In this document: positions 15,585-26,971 of the stretch, one piece after another
Layout of the letters: each line of letters opens with the position of its first letter
Position numbering within the stretch: position 1 is the first letter of the stretch
NCBI GenBank assembly: GCA_023957215.1
Contig: JAMLHH010000015.1
Span: 1 to 64,000 of the forward strand
Length of the DNA stretch: 64,000 nucleotides
Reading direction: 5' to 3'
From: Chitinophagales bacterium
GTDB taxonomy: Bacteria > Bacteroidota > Bacteroidia > Chitinophagales > JADIYW01
Position numbers and translations under genes: made by a program
Notes under the pieces: generated by a model
What the model saw: only the letters and a program-made list of their open reading frames with translations
Databases searched by the model: none
Told to the model about the DNA's origin: nothing

Positions 15585-17213
15585 TTACACCTGTAACACC
15601 CCTACATTAAACTTCTCCACCGGTGCATGATTGGCTGCTTCGATACCCATAGAAATCCATTTTCTGGTATCCAAAGGATCGATGATATCGTCTATCCAAA
15701 GTCTGGCTGCCGCATGATAAGGAGAGGTTGTTCTGTCGTAGCGTTCTGTAATTTTAGTGAGCAATTTATTTTGAGCATCTTCGTCAGGTTCTTGACCTTT
15801 CGCTTTCATCGAAGCCACTTGAATTTGTAGTAAGACCTTAGCCGCTTGTTGACCGCCCATCACAGCGATTTTAGATAAAGGCCAACCGACAATCAAACGT
15901 GGATCATAAGCTTTTCCACACATGGCATAATATCCTGCACCATAAGCATTTCCAACTACGATAGTGAATTTCGGCACAGTACTATTAGATACAGCATTGA
16001 CCATTTTTGCACCGTCTTTAATGATGCCACCATGTTCAGAACGGCTGCCTACCATAAAACCTGTTACATCTTGTAAAAAGACCAAAGGGATTTTTTTCTG
16101 ATTGCAAAGCATGATAAATCTTGCAGCTTTATCGGCAGAGTCAGAATATATCACACCACCAAGTTGCATTTCACCTTTACCACTTTTTACAATGTTTCTT
16201 TGATTGGCAACTATCCCGACAGACCAGCCGTCAATACGCGCATATGCACAGACAATTGTTTGCCCATAATCAGCTTTATATTCAGTAAACTTAGAGTCAT
16301 CCACCAATCTTTTGATGATTTCTCTCGTTTCATAAGGTTTATGAGTAGCACCGCTATAGATGCCATAAATTTCTTCTTGTTTGAGTGCCGGAGCTATCGC
16401 TTCTATACGATCAAAACCAGCATTTCCCCTTTCACCGAAATGAGAAACCAAACCTTTTATCGTATCGAGACAAGTTTGGTCATCCGGCATATTGTAGTCA
16501 CAAACACCACTGATGGCAGTTTGTGTTTTCGCACCACCTAGAGTTTCTTGATCTACATTTTCACCGATTGCCGCTTTCACCAAATACGGACCCGCTAAGA
16601 AGATAGAACCATTTTTATCCACTATCAAAGCTTCATCTGACATGATAGGCAAATATGCGCCACCAGCAACACAGCTCCCCATAATAGCAGAAATCTGTGG
16701 AATACCTTCTGCTGACATTTTAGCATTATTTCTAAAAACTCTTCCAAAATGTTCTTTATCTGCAAAAATTTCATCTTGTAAAGGCAAAAATACACCTGCG
16801 CTATCCACCAAATAGATGATTGGCAACTTATTTTCCATCGCAATTTCCTGCGCTCTCAAGTTTTTCTTACCCGTAATCGGAAACCATGCTCCCGCTTTCA
16901 CAGTCGCATCATTCGCCACGATCATACACATCCTACCCGAAACATAGCCTATTCCGGCTACGACTCCTCCTGATGGACAGCCTCCGTATTCTTCATACAT
17001 TCCTTCCCCTACGAAAGAGCCTATTTCTAAAAACTCAGAACTTTCATCTGTCAGATAATCAATACGTTCACGTGCCGTCATCTTACCGTTCTTATGTTGG
17101 GAATCGATTTTCTTTTGACCGCCGCCGAGATGTATTTTCTTCAGTTTGGATTTCATTTCATAAATTGCCAATTTCATGGCATCCTCATTCTGATTAAATT
17201 CTATTTCGTTCAT
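15585..17213 (-). CDS. acyl-CoA carboxylase carboxyltransferase (beta) subunit
   Basis: A 542-residue crotonase-fold carboxyltransferase that moves CO2 from carboxybiotin to an acyl-CoA. N-terminal KMTARERIDYLTD and EEYGGCPSGGVVAGIG are typical. The acyl-CoA oxyanion region SCVAGGAYLPIMSDE and the GSRSEHGGIIKDGAKMVNA and VGNAYGAGYYAMCGKAYDP blocks are nearer to methylcrotonoyl-CoA carboxylase beta than to propionyl-CoA enzymes. The substrate cannot be fixed from sequence alone. The alpha (biotin carboxylase/BCCP) subunit is not in the window. A -7 box TAACTTTG lies at 17239-17246 on the minus strand, 26 bp before the ATG. Confidence 0.88.
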   Translation of the reverse strand: MNEIEFNQNEDAMKLAIYEMKSKLKKIHLGGGQKKIDSQHKNGKMTARERIDYLTDESSEFLEIGSFVGEGMYEEYGGCPSGGVVAGIGYVSGRMCMIVANDATVKAGAWFPITGKKNLRAQEIAMENKLPIIYLVDSAGVFLPLQDEIFADKEHFGRVFRNNAKMSAEGIPQISAIMGSCVAGGAYLPIMSDEALIVDKNGSIFLAGPYLVKAAIGENVDQETLGGAKTQTAISGVCDYNMPDDQTCLDTIKGLVSHFGERGNAGFDRIEAIAPALKQEEIYGIYSGATHKPYETREIIKRLVDDSKFTEYKADYGQTIVCAYARIDGWSVGIVANQRNIVKSGKGEMQLGGVIYSDSADKAARFIMLCNQKKIPLVFLQDVTGFMVGSRSEHGGIIKDGAKMVNAVSNSTVPKFTIVVGNAYGAGYYAMCGKAYDPRLIVGWPLSKIAVMGGQQAAKVLLQIQVASMKAKGQEPDEDAQNKLLTKITERYDRTTSPYHAAARLWIDDIIDPLDTRKWISMGIEAANHAPVEKFNVGVLQV

Positions 17214-17238
17214 TCTTGGTTTTGAATTGTGTAAGCGC

Positions 17239-17246
17239 CAAAGTTA
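17239..17246 (-). promoter_or_regulatory. -7 box of the carboxylase gene
   Basis: TAACTTTG on the minus strand matches TAnnTTTG exactly, 26 bp upstream of the ATG at 17213. I see no TTG at the ideal upstream spacing. Confidence 0.5.
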
Positions 17247-17325
17247 ATAATTTTCTATAAGTCGTCACCATTTATTGGTAGATGTCTTCAAATGTTCTAT
17301 TTTATATTGTATCATATATAGATAA

Positions 17326-19065
<1,740 letters not shown>

Positions 19066-19285
19066 TCATGTAGTAGTTTTTTAATAGCAAAAAACTTAGG
19101 TGAAAATAATCATCAAAAACAAATTATAATATCTATACACTCGTTCATCGGCACATTGATACATTGGCACGTTGATTTAAACTTTGTGTGTAAAAAAACT
19201 GTTATAGTTTTCAATTGTGGATATACCAATCCTTATAAAAACTTTTTAAGATTATAAATTCGCAGAAAAATATTCATAAATAGTA

Positions 19286-20776
19286 ATGAAACTTGAAAAT
19301 ACAGATGATACTCACGTAGTTATGATAGGTGCAGGTATCATGAGCGCAACTTTGGCAGTGATGCTCAATAAGATGAATCCTCAAATAAAAATCACCATCT
19401 TTGAAAAGCTAGATGCTATCTCCGCTGAAAGTTCTGATCCTCTCAATAATGCAGGTACCGGTCACTCGGGTTTTTGTGAACTAAATTATACTCCCGAAGA
19501 TGAAAATGGAAACATTGATATCACCAAGGCGGTAGATACGGCTTTGGCATTTGAGAAATCTAAAGAGTTCTGGTCTTTTTTGATTGAACTTGGTTTTTTT
19601 AACTCTCCTGAAAAGTTTATTCGCTCTGTTCCTCACATGAGTATAGTATGGGGAGAAGATGATGTCCGATTCCTTAAAAAACGTTGGAATGAAATGAAAC
19701 AGCACCCACTCTTTAGTTCAATGGAGTTTTCCGATGATCATGAAAAACTAAGAGAATGGATTCCACTCATTATGAAAGATCGTAAGGAAGATGAAGTAAT
19801 GGCTTGCACGCACATGGCTTTGGGTACAGATGTTAATTACGGAGCGCTTTCACACATGTTGATTTTAAATTTGGTCATGGAAGAAAGTGTCGATTTGCAA
19901 ATTGCCCATAAAGTAAAAGATATCAAGAAACTTCAAAATGGGAAATGGTCTATCAAAGTCAAAAACTTGACTACGGACAAATCAAGAACTGTACAAGCTG
20001 ATTTTGTTTTTATCGGTGCAGGTGGAGGAGCATTGAGATTGTTGGACAAATCCGGAATTGAAGAATCTAAAGGCTTTGGAGGTTTCCCTGTCAGTGGTCA
20101 ATGGCTGATTTGTGATAAACCTGAAATCGTCAAGCAGCACCATGCGAAGGTTTATGGAAAAGCAAAAATCGGTGCGCCACCTATGTCAGTACCACACATG
20201 GACTCTCGTTTTATAGATGGACAAGAGAAATTGCTTTTTGGTCCTTATGCGGGATTTTCTACGAAGTTTTTAAAGCACGGTTCCCGATTGGATTTTGCTA
20301 AATCTCTTGAGTTTGATAATATCATGCCTATTCTTTCTGCCGGTATTCACAATATATCTTTGACAAAATACCTGATAGGAGAAGTGGTGAAAAATAAAGA
20401 AGATAAAATGAAAACTTTGCGCGAATTTTTTCCGAATGCCAAAGATGAAAATTGGAAGGAAGAAGTAGCGGGGCAACGTGTGCAGATTATCAAGAAAGAT
20501 GAAAATGGTAAAGGTATTTTACAATTTGGTACTGAAGTAGTCAGTTCTAAAGATGGAACTATTTCTGCATTATTGGGAGCATCTCCGGGAGCTTCAACGG
20601 CAGTTAAAATTATGCTGGACTTGATAGAGAAATGTTTCTCCGAAAATATGCCGGAGTGGGAGATCAAACTGAGAGAGATGATACCATCTTATAAAAATAA
20701 TAATATTGATGCTGATTATATCCGACATAGTAGGATTCGTACTTCTGCCGTTCTGAAATTGAATGTTTCAGAATAA
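19286..20776 (+). CDS. mqo: malate:quinone oxidoreductase
   Basis: A 496-residue FAD-dependent peripheral membrane enzyme that oxidises malate to oxaloacetate and passes electrons to the quinone pool. The N-terminal dinucleotide fold is VVMIGAGIMSATLAVML. The family block LNNAGTGHSGFCELNYTPE follows, and later GGFPVSGQWLIC and LGASPGASTAVKIMLDL. Length is as expected for Mqo. It is a single-gene unit, closed by a strong terminator at 20798-20824. The quinone-linked enzyme can replace or accompany NAD-malate dehydrogenase in the TCA cycle. Confidence 0.96.
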   Translation: MKLENTDDTHVVMIGAGIMSATLAVMLNKMNPQIKITIFEKLDAISAESSDPLNNAGTGHSGFCELNYTPEDENGNIDITKAVDTALAFEKSKEFWSFLIELGFFNSPEKFIRSVPHMSIVWGEDDVRFLKKRWNEMKQHPLFSSMEFSDDHEKLREWIPLIMKDRKEDEVMACTHMALGTDVNYGALSHMLILNLVMEESVDLQIAHKVKDIKKLQNGKWSIKVKNLTTDKSRTVQADFVFIGAGGGALRLLDKSGIEESKGFGGFPVSGQWLICDKPEIVKQHHAKVYGKAKIGAPPMSVPHMDSRFIDGQEKLLFGPYAGFSTKFLKHGSRLDFAKSLEFDNIMPILSAGIHNISLTKYLIGEVVKNKEDKMKTLREFFPNAKDENWKEEVAGQRVQIIKKDENGKGILQFGTEVVSSKDGTISALLGASPGASTAVKIMLDLIEKCFSENMPEWEIKLREMIPSYKNNNIDADYIRHSRIRTSAVLKLNVSE

Positions 20777-20797
20777 TGGATTCTTAAAATAAACGAG

Positions 20798-20824
20798 AAG
20801 GCTACCCACAAGGTAGCTTTTTTT
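20798..20824 (+). terminator. terminator after mqo
   Basis: The stem GCTACC / GGTAGC (extended by flanking A/T pairs) has a 5-nt loop and is followed by a run of seven T, 25 bp after the mqo stop. Confidence 0.85.
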
Positions 20825-20954
20825 ATGTGTGGGAAATACTAATCTTTTATAATTATCAAAAAAAAAGACATATTCTCAAACCTTTTGTACTTTTTATTGG
20901 TTACTTTTAAGTGTAAGATATTCTATTTTATAAATTAAACTAAAACAAAATACT

Positions 20955-21566
20955 ATGGCAAAAAGAAAAGTATTGGGACCGCAAAGATTGGGTCCTTTGA
21001 CTCCTTTAGTGGGAGAATGGGAAGGAAATGTGGGAGTAGATGTTTCTTATCATAATGACGATGAAATCACTGGTAAAACGACTTACTACGAAAAAGCTTG
21101 GTTTAAACCGATTCCTACACAAACTAACGGGAAACAAAAACTGGAAGGATTGTTTTACAAATCTACCGCATGGAGACATGGAGAAGAAGCGATGGAACCT
21201 TTTCATGATGAAGCAGGTTTTTTGCTATGGGATAAAATAAATAAGCAAGTAATAAGGACAGTCGTCTTCGGCAGAGGTATTGCTATTCAGGCCGGAGCAA
21301 CGGCAGAAGCCCAAGACGATGAAATAAACTTTAAAGCGACTATAGGTGATCCTGCCTATGGTATTCTTCAAAATAAATACTTATTGGAAAATGCCGAACT
21401 GAGAAGTTTTGAAAGTACTTTCAAATTTAACAATGACGGAAGTTTTACACATTCATCAGAAATTGTCTTGAAACTTTCAGCAATGGGTGGTGAGGAAATG
21501 AAGCATACCGATATTAATACACTACAAAGAATTAAAAGTTATCATGTAGGTGGTGACGATAAATAA
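20955..21566 (+). CDS. heme-binding beta-barrel (nitrobindin-like) protein
   Basis: A 203-residue cytoplasmic protein of the FABP-like/DUF1794 group. GPLTPLVGEWEGNVG at the N-terminus is the nitrobindin opening (P-L-x-G-x-W-x-G). YYEKAWFKPIPTQTN, KSTAWRHG and FHDEAGFLLWD follow. THSSEIVLKL lies near the end. In nitrobindins a C-terminal His ligates heme; candidate residues here are the His in MKHTDIN or KSYHVGG. The role may be in NO or peroxynitrite handling, from family knowledge only. It lies between two terminators, so it is probably monocistronic. Confidence 0.8.
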   Translation: MAKRKVLGPQRLGPLTPLVGEWEGNVGVDVSYHNDDEITGKTTYYEKAWFKPIPTQTNGKQKLEGLFYKSTAWRHGEEAMEPFHDEAGFLLWDKINKQVIRTVVFGRGIAIQAGATAEAQDDEINFKATIGDPAYGILQNKYLLENAELRSFESTFKFNNDGSFTHSSEIVLKLSAMGGEEMKHTDINTLQRIKSYHVGGDDK

Positions 21567-21588
21567 ACTGTTTCTTTTTAGAAAAATG

Positions 21589-21620
21589 AGAGAGCGGTTC
21601 GTCAAAGAATCGCTCTTTTT
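21589..21620 (+). terminator. terminator after the nitrobindin-like gene
   Basis: AGAGCGGTTC / GAATCGCTCT forms a 10-bp stem with one mismatch and a 6-nt loop, followed by a T run, 22 bp after the stop. Confidence 0.85.
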
Positions 21621-21794
21621 AATTTATAAGTTGCCTTAAAATCACTGTCAACTAACAAAATGGCAGACTTCTCAATATAAAGTGTATCGATTTACACACT
21701 TTGTCATTTTTAGGATGATGGCATATAAATTGAAATGAATAAACCCAAATAATCAAAGGATTGTTTAAATTGTACCTATCTAAAAATATAAAAA

Positions 21795-24248
21795 TTGAAT
21801 TTCCAAGATATTAATGATGACGATTTTGAAATGATACCTATGCTATCTATAAATGAAAATGATTTCGAAATAAAAACGGAGGATATTCCTTCTTACTTAC
21901 CCTTACTTCCTCTAAGAAACAATGTGCTTTTTCCCGGAGTTATCATACCCATTTCAGTTGGAAGAGAACGCTCATTGAAAGCAATCAACAAAGCCTATAA
22001 GAGCAATAAATTAATAGGTGTCTTGGCACAAAGAGATATGCAGGTTGAAGAACCTGAATTAAATGATTTGCATAAAGTCGGTACAATAGCAAGGATACTC
22101 AAGATATTAAAAATGCCTGATGGCGCAAAAACCATCATTATTCAAGGTGCAGCACGTTTCAAATTAAAAGATGTTTCTCAAAACGAACCTTTCCTATTGG
22201 GAATCATAGAGTCAATGGACGAGACACAAAATGATGAGATAGACAAGCAAGATTCTAAAGCTTTTATGATCACCATGAAAGAAATAGCATCAAAGATTAT
22301 TGATCTTTCGCCACATATTCCCAACGAATCAAAGATTGTACTCAATAATATCAATAAAATCAAATTCTTAGCCCATTTTATCGCTTCTAATCTCAATATA
22401 GAAATGGATAAAAAACAGGAGCTTTTGGAGATAGAGGATATTAAGTCAAGGGTTAAAAAGGTAATAGAGTATCTTAATTCCGAATTACAAATCTTGGAAA
22501 TTAAAGTGAGTATTCAGGATAAAGCACGTCAAGATATTGACAAACAACAACGAGATTATTTTTTGCACCAGCAGATGAAATCTATTCAGGAGGAATTGGG
22601 AGGAGATTCGATGGGACAGGAAATCAATCGGCTGAAAGAAAAGGCTATTACAAAAAAATGGAGCAAAGATGTTCAAAATTCGTTTAATAAGGAATTAGAA
22701 AAGTTACAGCGTATCAATCCGGCTTCTGCTGAATATGGAGTGGTTTTAAACTGGCTGGATTTGGTGGTAGAATTACCTTGGGAAGATTTTTCTCAAGATA
22801 ATTTTGACTTAAAAAATGCTTATAGTATTTTAAATAAGGATCACTATGGAATAGAGAAAATTAAAGACCGTATTATCGAATATCTCGCTGTACTTAAATT
22901 AAAAGGTGATTTAAAATCGCCTATACTTTGTTTTGTAGGTCCTCCGGGAGTGGGCAAGACATCATTGGGGAAATCAATAGCAAGAGCTTTGGGAAGACAA
23001 TATGTCAGAATGGCTTTGGGTGGAGTGTATGACGAATCAGAAATACGTGGTCACAGAAAAACTTATATCGGAGCAATGCCCGGTCGAATTATACAAAATA
23101 TCAAAAAAGTCAATTCTTCCAATCCTGTATTTGTATTAGATGAAATAGATAAAGTGGGGGCTGATCACCGAGGCGACCCTTCAAGTGCTTTACTTGAAGT
23201 ATTGGATCCGGAGCAAAACAATACCTTTTATGATAATTATTTGGAATTGGATTACGACTTGTCAAAAGTAATGTTTATCGCCACTGCTAACAGTCTGAAT
23301 ACCATCCCTTTGGCATTGAGAGATCGAATGGAAATTATCTATCTGGATGGATATAGTATTGAAGAAAAAGTAGAGATTGCCAAAAAACATCTTATCAATA
23401 AGCAATTAGAAGCACACGGGCTAAAAAAGTCACAAATACAATTACCCAAACAGACTTTGGTCAAATTAATAGATGATTATACCCGTGAGTCAGGTGTCCG
23501 TGAACTCAATAGAGTGATAGCTTCTATAATGAGAAACATTGCTAAGAAAATTGCAATGGAAGAGGAATACAATGTGAAAATTTTACCCGAAGATATTGAA
23601 GCTATTATAGGGAAACCCAAATTTAACCGTGATAAATACACTTCAAACTTGCCGGTAGGAGTTTCTATCGGATTGGCGTGGACTTCTGTTGGCGGTGAGA
23701 TTTTGTTTATAGAGACATCTTTGGCGAAAGGTAATGGTAAAATGACGATTACGGGTAATCTCGGTAATGTGATGAAAGAATCTATTACAGCAGCCCATAC
23801 ATGGATAAAAGCACATCAAGAACAGTTGAAAATTCCCATGGAAGCGTTTAAAGATTGGGATTTGCACTTGCACTTACCCGAAGGAGCAACTCCGAAAGAT
23901 GGGCCATCTGCCGGAATTGCAATCACCACTGCAATGGCTTCTAACTACACGCAGAGACCGATTAGACCTTATTTGGCTATGTCGGGAGAAATCACTTTGA
24001 GAGGAACAGTTTTGCCGGTAGGTGGAATCAAGGAAAAAATATTGGCCGCAAAAAGATCCGGTATTAAAGAAATTATTCTTTGTAAGGAAAATGAGAAAGA
24101 TGTATTGGAAATCAACCAAGAGTTTTTGAAAGGAGTGAAGTTTCTCTATGTCAATAATATCGAAGAAGTTTTGGATTTTGCATTAGAAAAAAAGAAAGCC
24201 CAGCATGCAAAAGTTTTCAAATCGGGGAAAAAAGAAAAGGATAAATAG
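21795..24248 (+). CDS. lon: ATP-dependent protease Lon
   Basis: An 817-residue LonA protease. The N-terminal substrate domain begins at LPLLPLRNNVLFPGVIIP. The AAA+ domain has Walker A GPPGVGKTSLGKS and Walker B VFVLDEIDKV. The protease domain has catalytic Ser705 in GPSAGIAI and Lys748 in GGIKEKI. Length is typical. The frame begins with TTG at 21795; a later ATG (21831) would remove 12 residues outside any domain. It is followed by a small coiled-coil gene and a lysine/alanine-rich protein. Confidence 0.96.
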   Translation: MNFQDINDDDFEMIPMLSINENDFEIKTEDIPSYLPLLPLRNNVLFPGVIIPISVGRERSLKAINKAYKSNKLIGVLAQRDMQVEEPELNDLHKVGTIARILKILKMPDGAKTIIIQGAARFKLKDVSQNEPFLLGIIESMDETQNDEIDKQDSKAFMITMKEIASKIIDLSPHIPNESKIVLNNINKIKFLAHFIASNLNIEMDKKQELLEIEDIKSRVKKVIEYLNSELQILEIKVSIQDKARQDIDKQQRDYFLHQQMKSIQEELGGDSMGQEINRLKEKAITKKWSKDVQNSFNKELEKLQRINPASAEYGVVLNWLDLVVELPWEDFSQDNFDLKNAYSILNKDHYGIEKIKDRIIEYLAVLKLKGDLKSPILCFVGPPGVGKTSLGKSIARALGRQYVRMALGGVYDESEIRGHRKTYIGAMPGRIIQNIKKVNSSNPVFVLDEIDKVGADHRGDPSSALLEVLDPEQNNTFYDNYLELDYDLSKVMFIATANSLNTIPLALRDRMEIIYLDGYSIEEKVEIAKKHLINKQLEAHGLKKSQIQLPKQTLVKLIDDYTRESGVRELNRVIASIMRNIAKKIAMEEEYNVKILPEDIEAIIGKPKFNRDKYTSNLPVGVSIGLAWTSVGGEILFIETSLAKGNGKMTITGNLGNVMKESITAAHTWIKAHQEQLKIPMEAFKDWDLHLHLPEGATPKDGPSAGIAITTAMASNYTQRPIRPYLAMSGEITLRGTVLPVGGIKEKILAAKRSGIKEIILCKENEKDVLEINQEFLKGVKFLYVNNIEEVLDFALEKKKAQHAKVFKSGKKEKDK

Positions 24249-24324
24249 TATTTAACATGTACTATAACATTCATTTAACCTTTAATATCTTAAATCAATA
24301 TAACTTTACTTTAAAATAGATACC

Positions 24325-24630
24325 ATGAAAAACTTAGATTACTTAAAGAGCAATTTAGATCAGTATTTCGAGCAATTAAAAGATCAGATTGAAACCATTC
24401 AAAATGATTTAAAAACGCTACCGGGTGCTATTCAACAAGTTGGAGCCAACAGTCAGGTAGTCTTTGGTGAAGTCAAAATGAAAATAGAGCAAATGACCGA
24501 TAAACTGAAAAGCGGTCAAATCATCAAAAAAAACTTTGGTGATGAAATACAAAATGCCACTCTTGAGATACAAAATTCTTTCAACAAGATTTTGGATGCC
24601 ATCAAAGATTCGATAGAAAGGGCAAAATAA
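24325..24630 (+). CDS. small coiled-coil protein, unknown
   Basis: A 101-residue, mostly helical, charged protein with heptad-like spacing of hydrophobic residues (LDYLKSNLDQYFEQLKDQIETI, then KMKIEQMTDKLKSG). No signal peptide and no known motif. It lies 77 bp after lon and about 140 bp before the lysine/alanine-rich gene. Its composition is similar to the N-terminal ~100 residues of that gene, so the two may be related or partners. Confidence 0.6.
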   Translation: MKNLDYLKSNLDQYFEQLKDQIETIQNDLKTLPGAIQQVGANSQVVFGEVKMKIEQMTDKLKSGQIIKKNFGDEIQNATLEIQNSFNKILDAIKDSIERAK

Positions 24631-24750
24631 TTGGGTTGCTACCAAGTATTGGCTAACCCTTTGTGATGAAAGGGTATCTTTTTGATTATCAGTAACTATT
24701 ATATATTATTTTCTTAATGATTGCTTAAATAATAATGCACGCATTCTATT

Positions 24751-24758
24751 TAACTTTG
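24751..24758 (+). promoter_or_regulatory. -7 box before the Lys/Ala-rich gene
   Basis: TAACTTTG matches TAnnTTTG, 13 bp upstream of the first ATG (24771). The closest TTG upstream is too far for an ideal -33 element. Confidence 0.5.
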
Positions 24759-24770
24759 CGGTCAATATAA

Positions 24771-25619
24771 ATGATGACTATGCAAAAGGACAATATATTT
24801 AAAGCGGCTTTTGATAAGCTTTATCAAGATTATAACGATAAGTTTGAAGAGTTTAAAATGAATCTTGAAACTTTTACCGGCAACTTGAAAGAGCAAGTTC
24901 AAGGACAAAGAGACAATCTGAAAGAGTATCAAGATAAAATTAAAGAAAGAGTTCAAGGTGCTGTTAAGGTAGATGTCGAAAGTATAAAAGACGACATTTT
25001 GACTGAGGCGGAAAATTTTGTAGATGAAGTCAAAGAAAGGGCAGATAAAGTTTTTTCTTTCTTACAAGGTAAATTTGGCAATATAGAAGATACCGTAAAA
25101 GAGACTACTCAAAAAGCAGAAGAAAAAGTTCAGGCAACGACGGGAAAAATCAAAACTGCTGTTAAAGATGTAGAAGCCAAAGCTAAAGAAGCTACTAAAA
25201 CTGCCAAAGAAAATGTTTCAAAAACGGTGAAAGAGACGGAGGCGAAAGCAAAAGAAGTTATTGATAAAGTGGAAGCCAAAGTAGAAAAAGCCAAAACAAC
25301 TGCAAAAAAAGAAGTTGCCAAAGCTGAAAAGGCAGTGAAAGAAACCAAAGCTAAAGCAAGTAAAGCAACAAAAACTGTCAAGACTAAAACTACTAAAGCT
25401 GTAAAAGCAACTGAAACAAAAGCTAAAAGTGTAGTTGATAAAGTAGAAGCTAAGACTGAAAAAACTATTCAAACTGCTACTAAAAAAGTCGCTAAAAAAG
25501 TAGAAGCGGCTAAGGAAAAAATAGCAAAAGGCACAAAAACAACAGCTGAAACAGTGAAAAAAGCTACACAAAAAGTAGTTGATAAAACTGAAGAAGTAAA
25601 AGATACTGTTACAAAATAA
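24771..25619 (+). CDS. Lys/Ala-rich histone H1-like protein
   Basis: A 282-residue protein in two parts. Residues 1-115 are an amphipathic, apolipoprotein-like coiled coil (FDKLYQDYNDKFEEFKMNLET). Residues 116-282 are low-complexity Lys/Ala/Thr/Val with degenerate 11-residue-type repeats (for example VKETEAKAKEVIDKVEAKVEK). The tail resembles histone H1 C-termini and bacterial H1-like nucleoid proteins such as AlgP or Hc1. The head resembles stress-related apolipoprotein A1/A4/E-like proteins. DNA binding is possible but unproven. The start may be the second or third Met (24774, 24780). A strong terminator follows at 25673. Confidence 0.75.
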   Translation: MMTMQKDNIFKAAFDKLYQDYNDKFEEFKMNLETFTGNLKEQVQGQRDNLKEYQDKIKERVQGAVKVDVESIKDDILTEAENFVDEVKERADKVFSFLQGKFGNIEDTVKETTQKAEEKVQATTGKIKTAVKDVEAKAKEATKTAKENVSKTVKETEAKAKEVIDKVEAKVEKAKTTAKKEVAKAEKAVKETKAKASKATKTVKTKTTKAVKATETKAKSVVDKVEAKTEKTIQTATKKVAKKVEAAKEKIAKGTKTTAETVKKATQKVVDKTEEVKDTVTK

Positions 25620-25672
25620 ACGGAGAACTCAGTAAAGGCACACGTTGATCGTGTAAGCATTCGTAGTGTTTG

Positions 25673-25700
25673 GCCTCAATCTTATGATTGGGGCTTTTTT
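25673..25700 (+). terminator. terminator after the Lys/Ala-rich gene
   Basis: The stem GCCTCAATC / GATTGGGGC (one G-T pair) with loop TTAT is followed by six T. Confidence 0.85.
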
Positions 25701-25722
25701 GTGATAGCTTTTCTTCTATAAT

Positions 25723-25757
25723 AAAAGCACTATTATCGAAAGAGAATAGTGCTTCTA
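25723..25757 (-). terminator. terminator of the triple DUF2249 gene
   Basis: A perfect 10-bp stem AAGCACTATT / AATAGTGCTT with a 10-nt loop lies about 20 bp after the stop of the minus-strand gene. T-rich sequence follows on the minus strand. Confidence 0.7.
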
Positions 25758-25775
25758 TGTACGTAATTATGAGAA

Positions 25776-26510
25776 CTACTTTTTGGTCTTAATGACTCTG
25801 ACTTTCCATTTTTCAGGACCTTCTTCTAAATACTCCCATTTAAAAGGTTCTCTACTTTCAGCTTCCATTTGATAGTATAAAGGTTTTGGATCATGATCGT
25901 TGATGAAGATAAAAGCTTCCCCCGGCTTGATATCTGCAAATGCTTTATAAAATATTTCGTGTCTATCCGTAGGTGTATAAGCTCTTACATCAAATTCACT
26001 TACTACAGAATATCCATCATCACCCATTCCTGTATCTGCTTTCTTCGTTATATGTACTACATAATTTCCGGCATCTTGCTTTTTGTAAATCCAAGAATGC
26101 TTGTTTTCAAATTTATTGACAAAAATACCGTGAATCTCTTTGGGGTCGTCTTCTGAAATGATTTCCATGATATCGCCTTCTTTCATCATGCCATAACGAT
26201 GAAATACAACATGCTTCCAATCCTTAGGTTCAACTTTTCTCAGATCCATTAAAGTAGAAATTTCATCAAACTCTCTTCCCTGGGAGTCGTCAGTACGAGT
26301 AACTTTCACTACCCACTCTCTGCCTCCTTTGTTGAGATATTCCCATCCTACTACATCGCCATGAATAGAGCGAAATTCATAATAGAGTGGAAGTGGATCG
26401 TGATCATTAATAAAAGTAAAACTCTCATTGGTCGGTAATTCTTTAAATACCTTTAAAAGTAATTCATGTCTCTTAATAGGTATCAAAACTCTTACATCAT
26501 ATTCTTGCAT
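25776..26510 (-). CDS. protein with three DUF2249 domains
   Basis: A 244-residue protein made of three DUF2249-like units of about 75 residues. Unit 1 (about 1-72) has FTFINDHDPLPLYYEF and a GWEYL..GREWVVKV end. Unit 2 (about 90-155) is divergent: it keeps the strand layout but reads EIISEDDPKEIHGIF. Unit 3 (about 170-244) restores FIFINDHDPKPLYYQM and FKWEYLEEGPEKWKVRV. The HDP motif is the family hallmark. DUF2249 domains occur with hemerythrins and in denitrifiers, and their function is not settled. It is cytoplasmic and probably monocistronic. Confidence 0.85.
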   Translation of the reverse strand: MQEYDVRVLIPIKRHELLLKVFKELPTNESFTFINDHDPLPLYYEFRSIHGDVVGWEYLNKGGREWVVKVTRTDDSQGREFDEISTLMDLRKVEPKDWKHVVFHRYGMMKEGDIMEIISEDDPKEIHGIFVNKFENKHSWIYKKQDAGNYVVHITKKADTGMGDDGYSVVSEFDVRAYTPTDRHEIFYKAFADIKPGEAFIFINDHDPKPLYYQMEAESREPFKWEYLEEGPEKWKVRVIKTKK

Positions 26511-26971
26511 AATTCGTTTTTATGTATATCAATTAATTTGGGCATAAAGATATTTTTGTCTTCTTGATTTAAAAAATTTATAAACATAAAAGCATAATAA
26601 GGTCTTATATTATGACATGTTTTAGACTCAATGAAACGACAAGGGAAAAATTAGACAATTACATTTTTAATAAAATGAGGACTCTTAATTTTAGGGAACT
26701 ATTATAATTAGTAGCCAATTGTTTTGAATGATTAAGTTTTTCCATACTTTCTTGAATGATAATTCTACGTTACATTCCCATATATTCAAAGTGCAATTAA
26801 TATAGGTAAAGTAAAAGTTAAAATAGTATGATGACAATTAGTCTCTGTACCTTGCAAACGATACGGGAAAAATGTAAATGTATTTTAAGGCTAAAATAAA
26901 GTGTAAACTTTTTTAGACCAAGACAATGACAAAATAGGCACTGGACAAATACTTACTGATTAACTCAACAA
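26511..26971. other. intergenic region without a visible gene
   Basis: About 460 bp of AT-rich DNA between the DUF2249 gene start and the PspC-protein stop. I see no convincing frame, RNA gene or repeat. A small RNA cannot be excluded from reading alone. Confidence 0.4.

Noticed and set aside
25130-25660. Long minus-strand frames opposite the Lys/Ala-rich gene
   Set aside because: They are mirror readings of a repetitive coding sequence, as shown by their Phe/Ser/Ala monotony.
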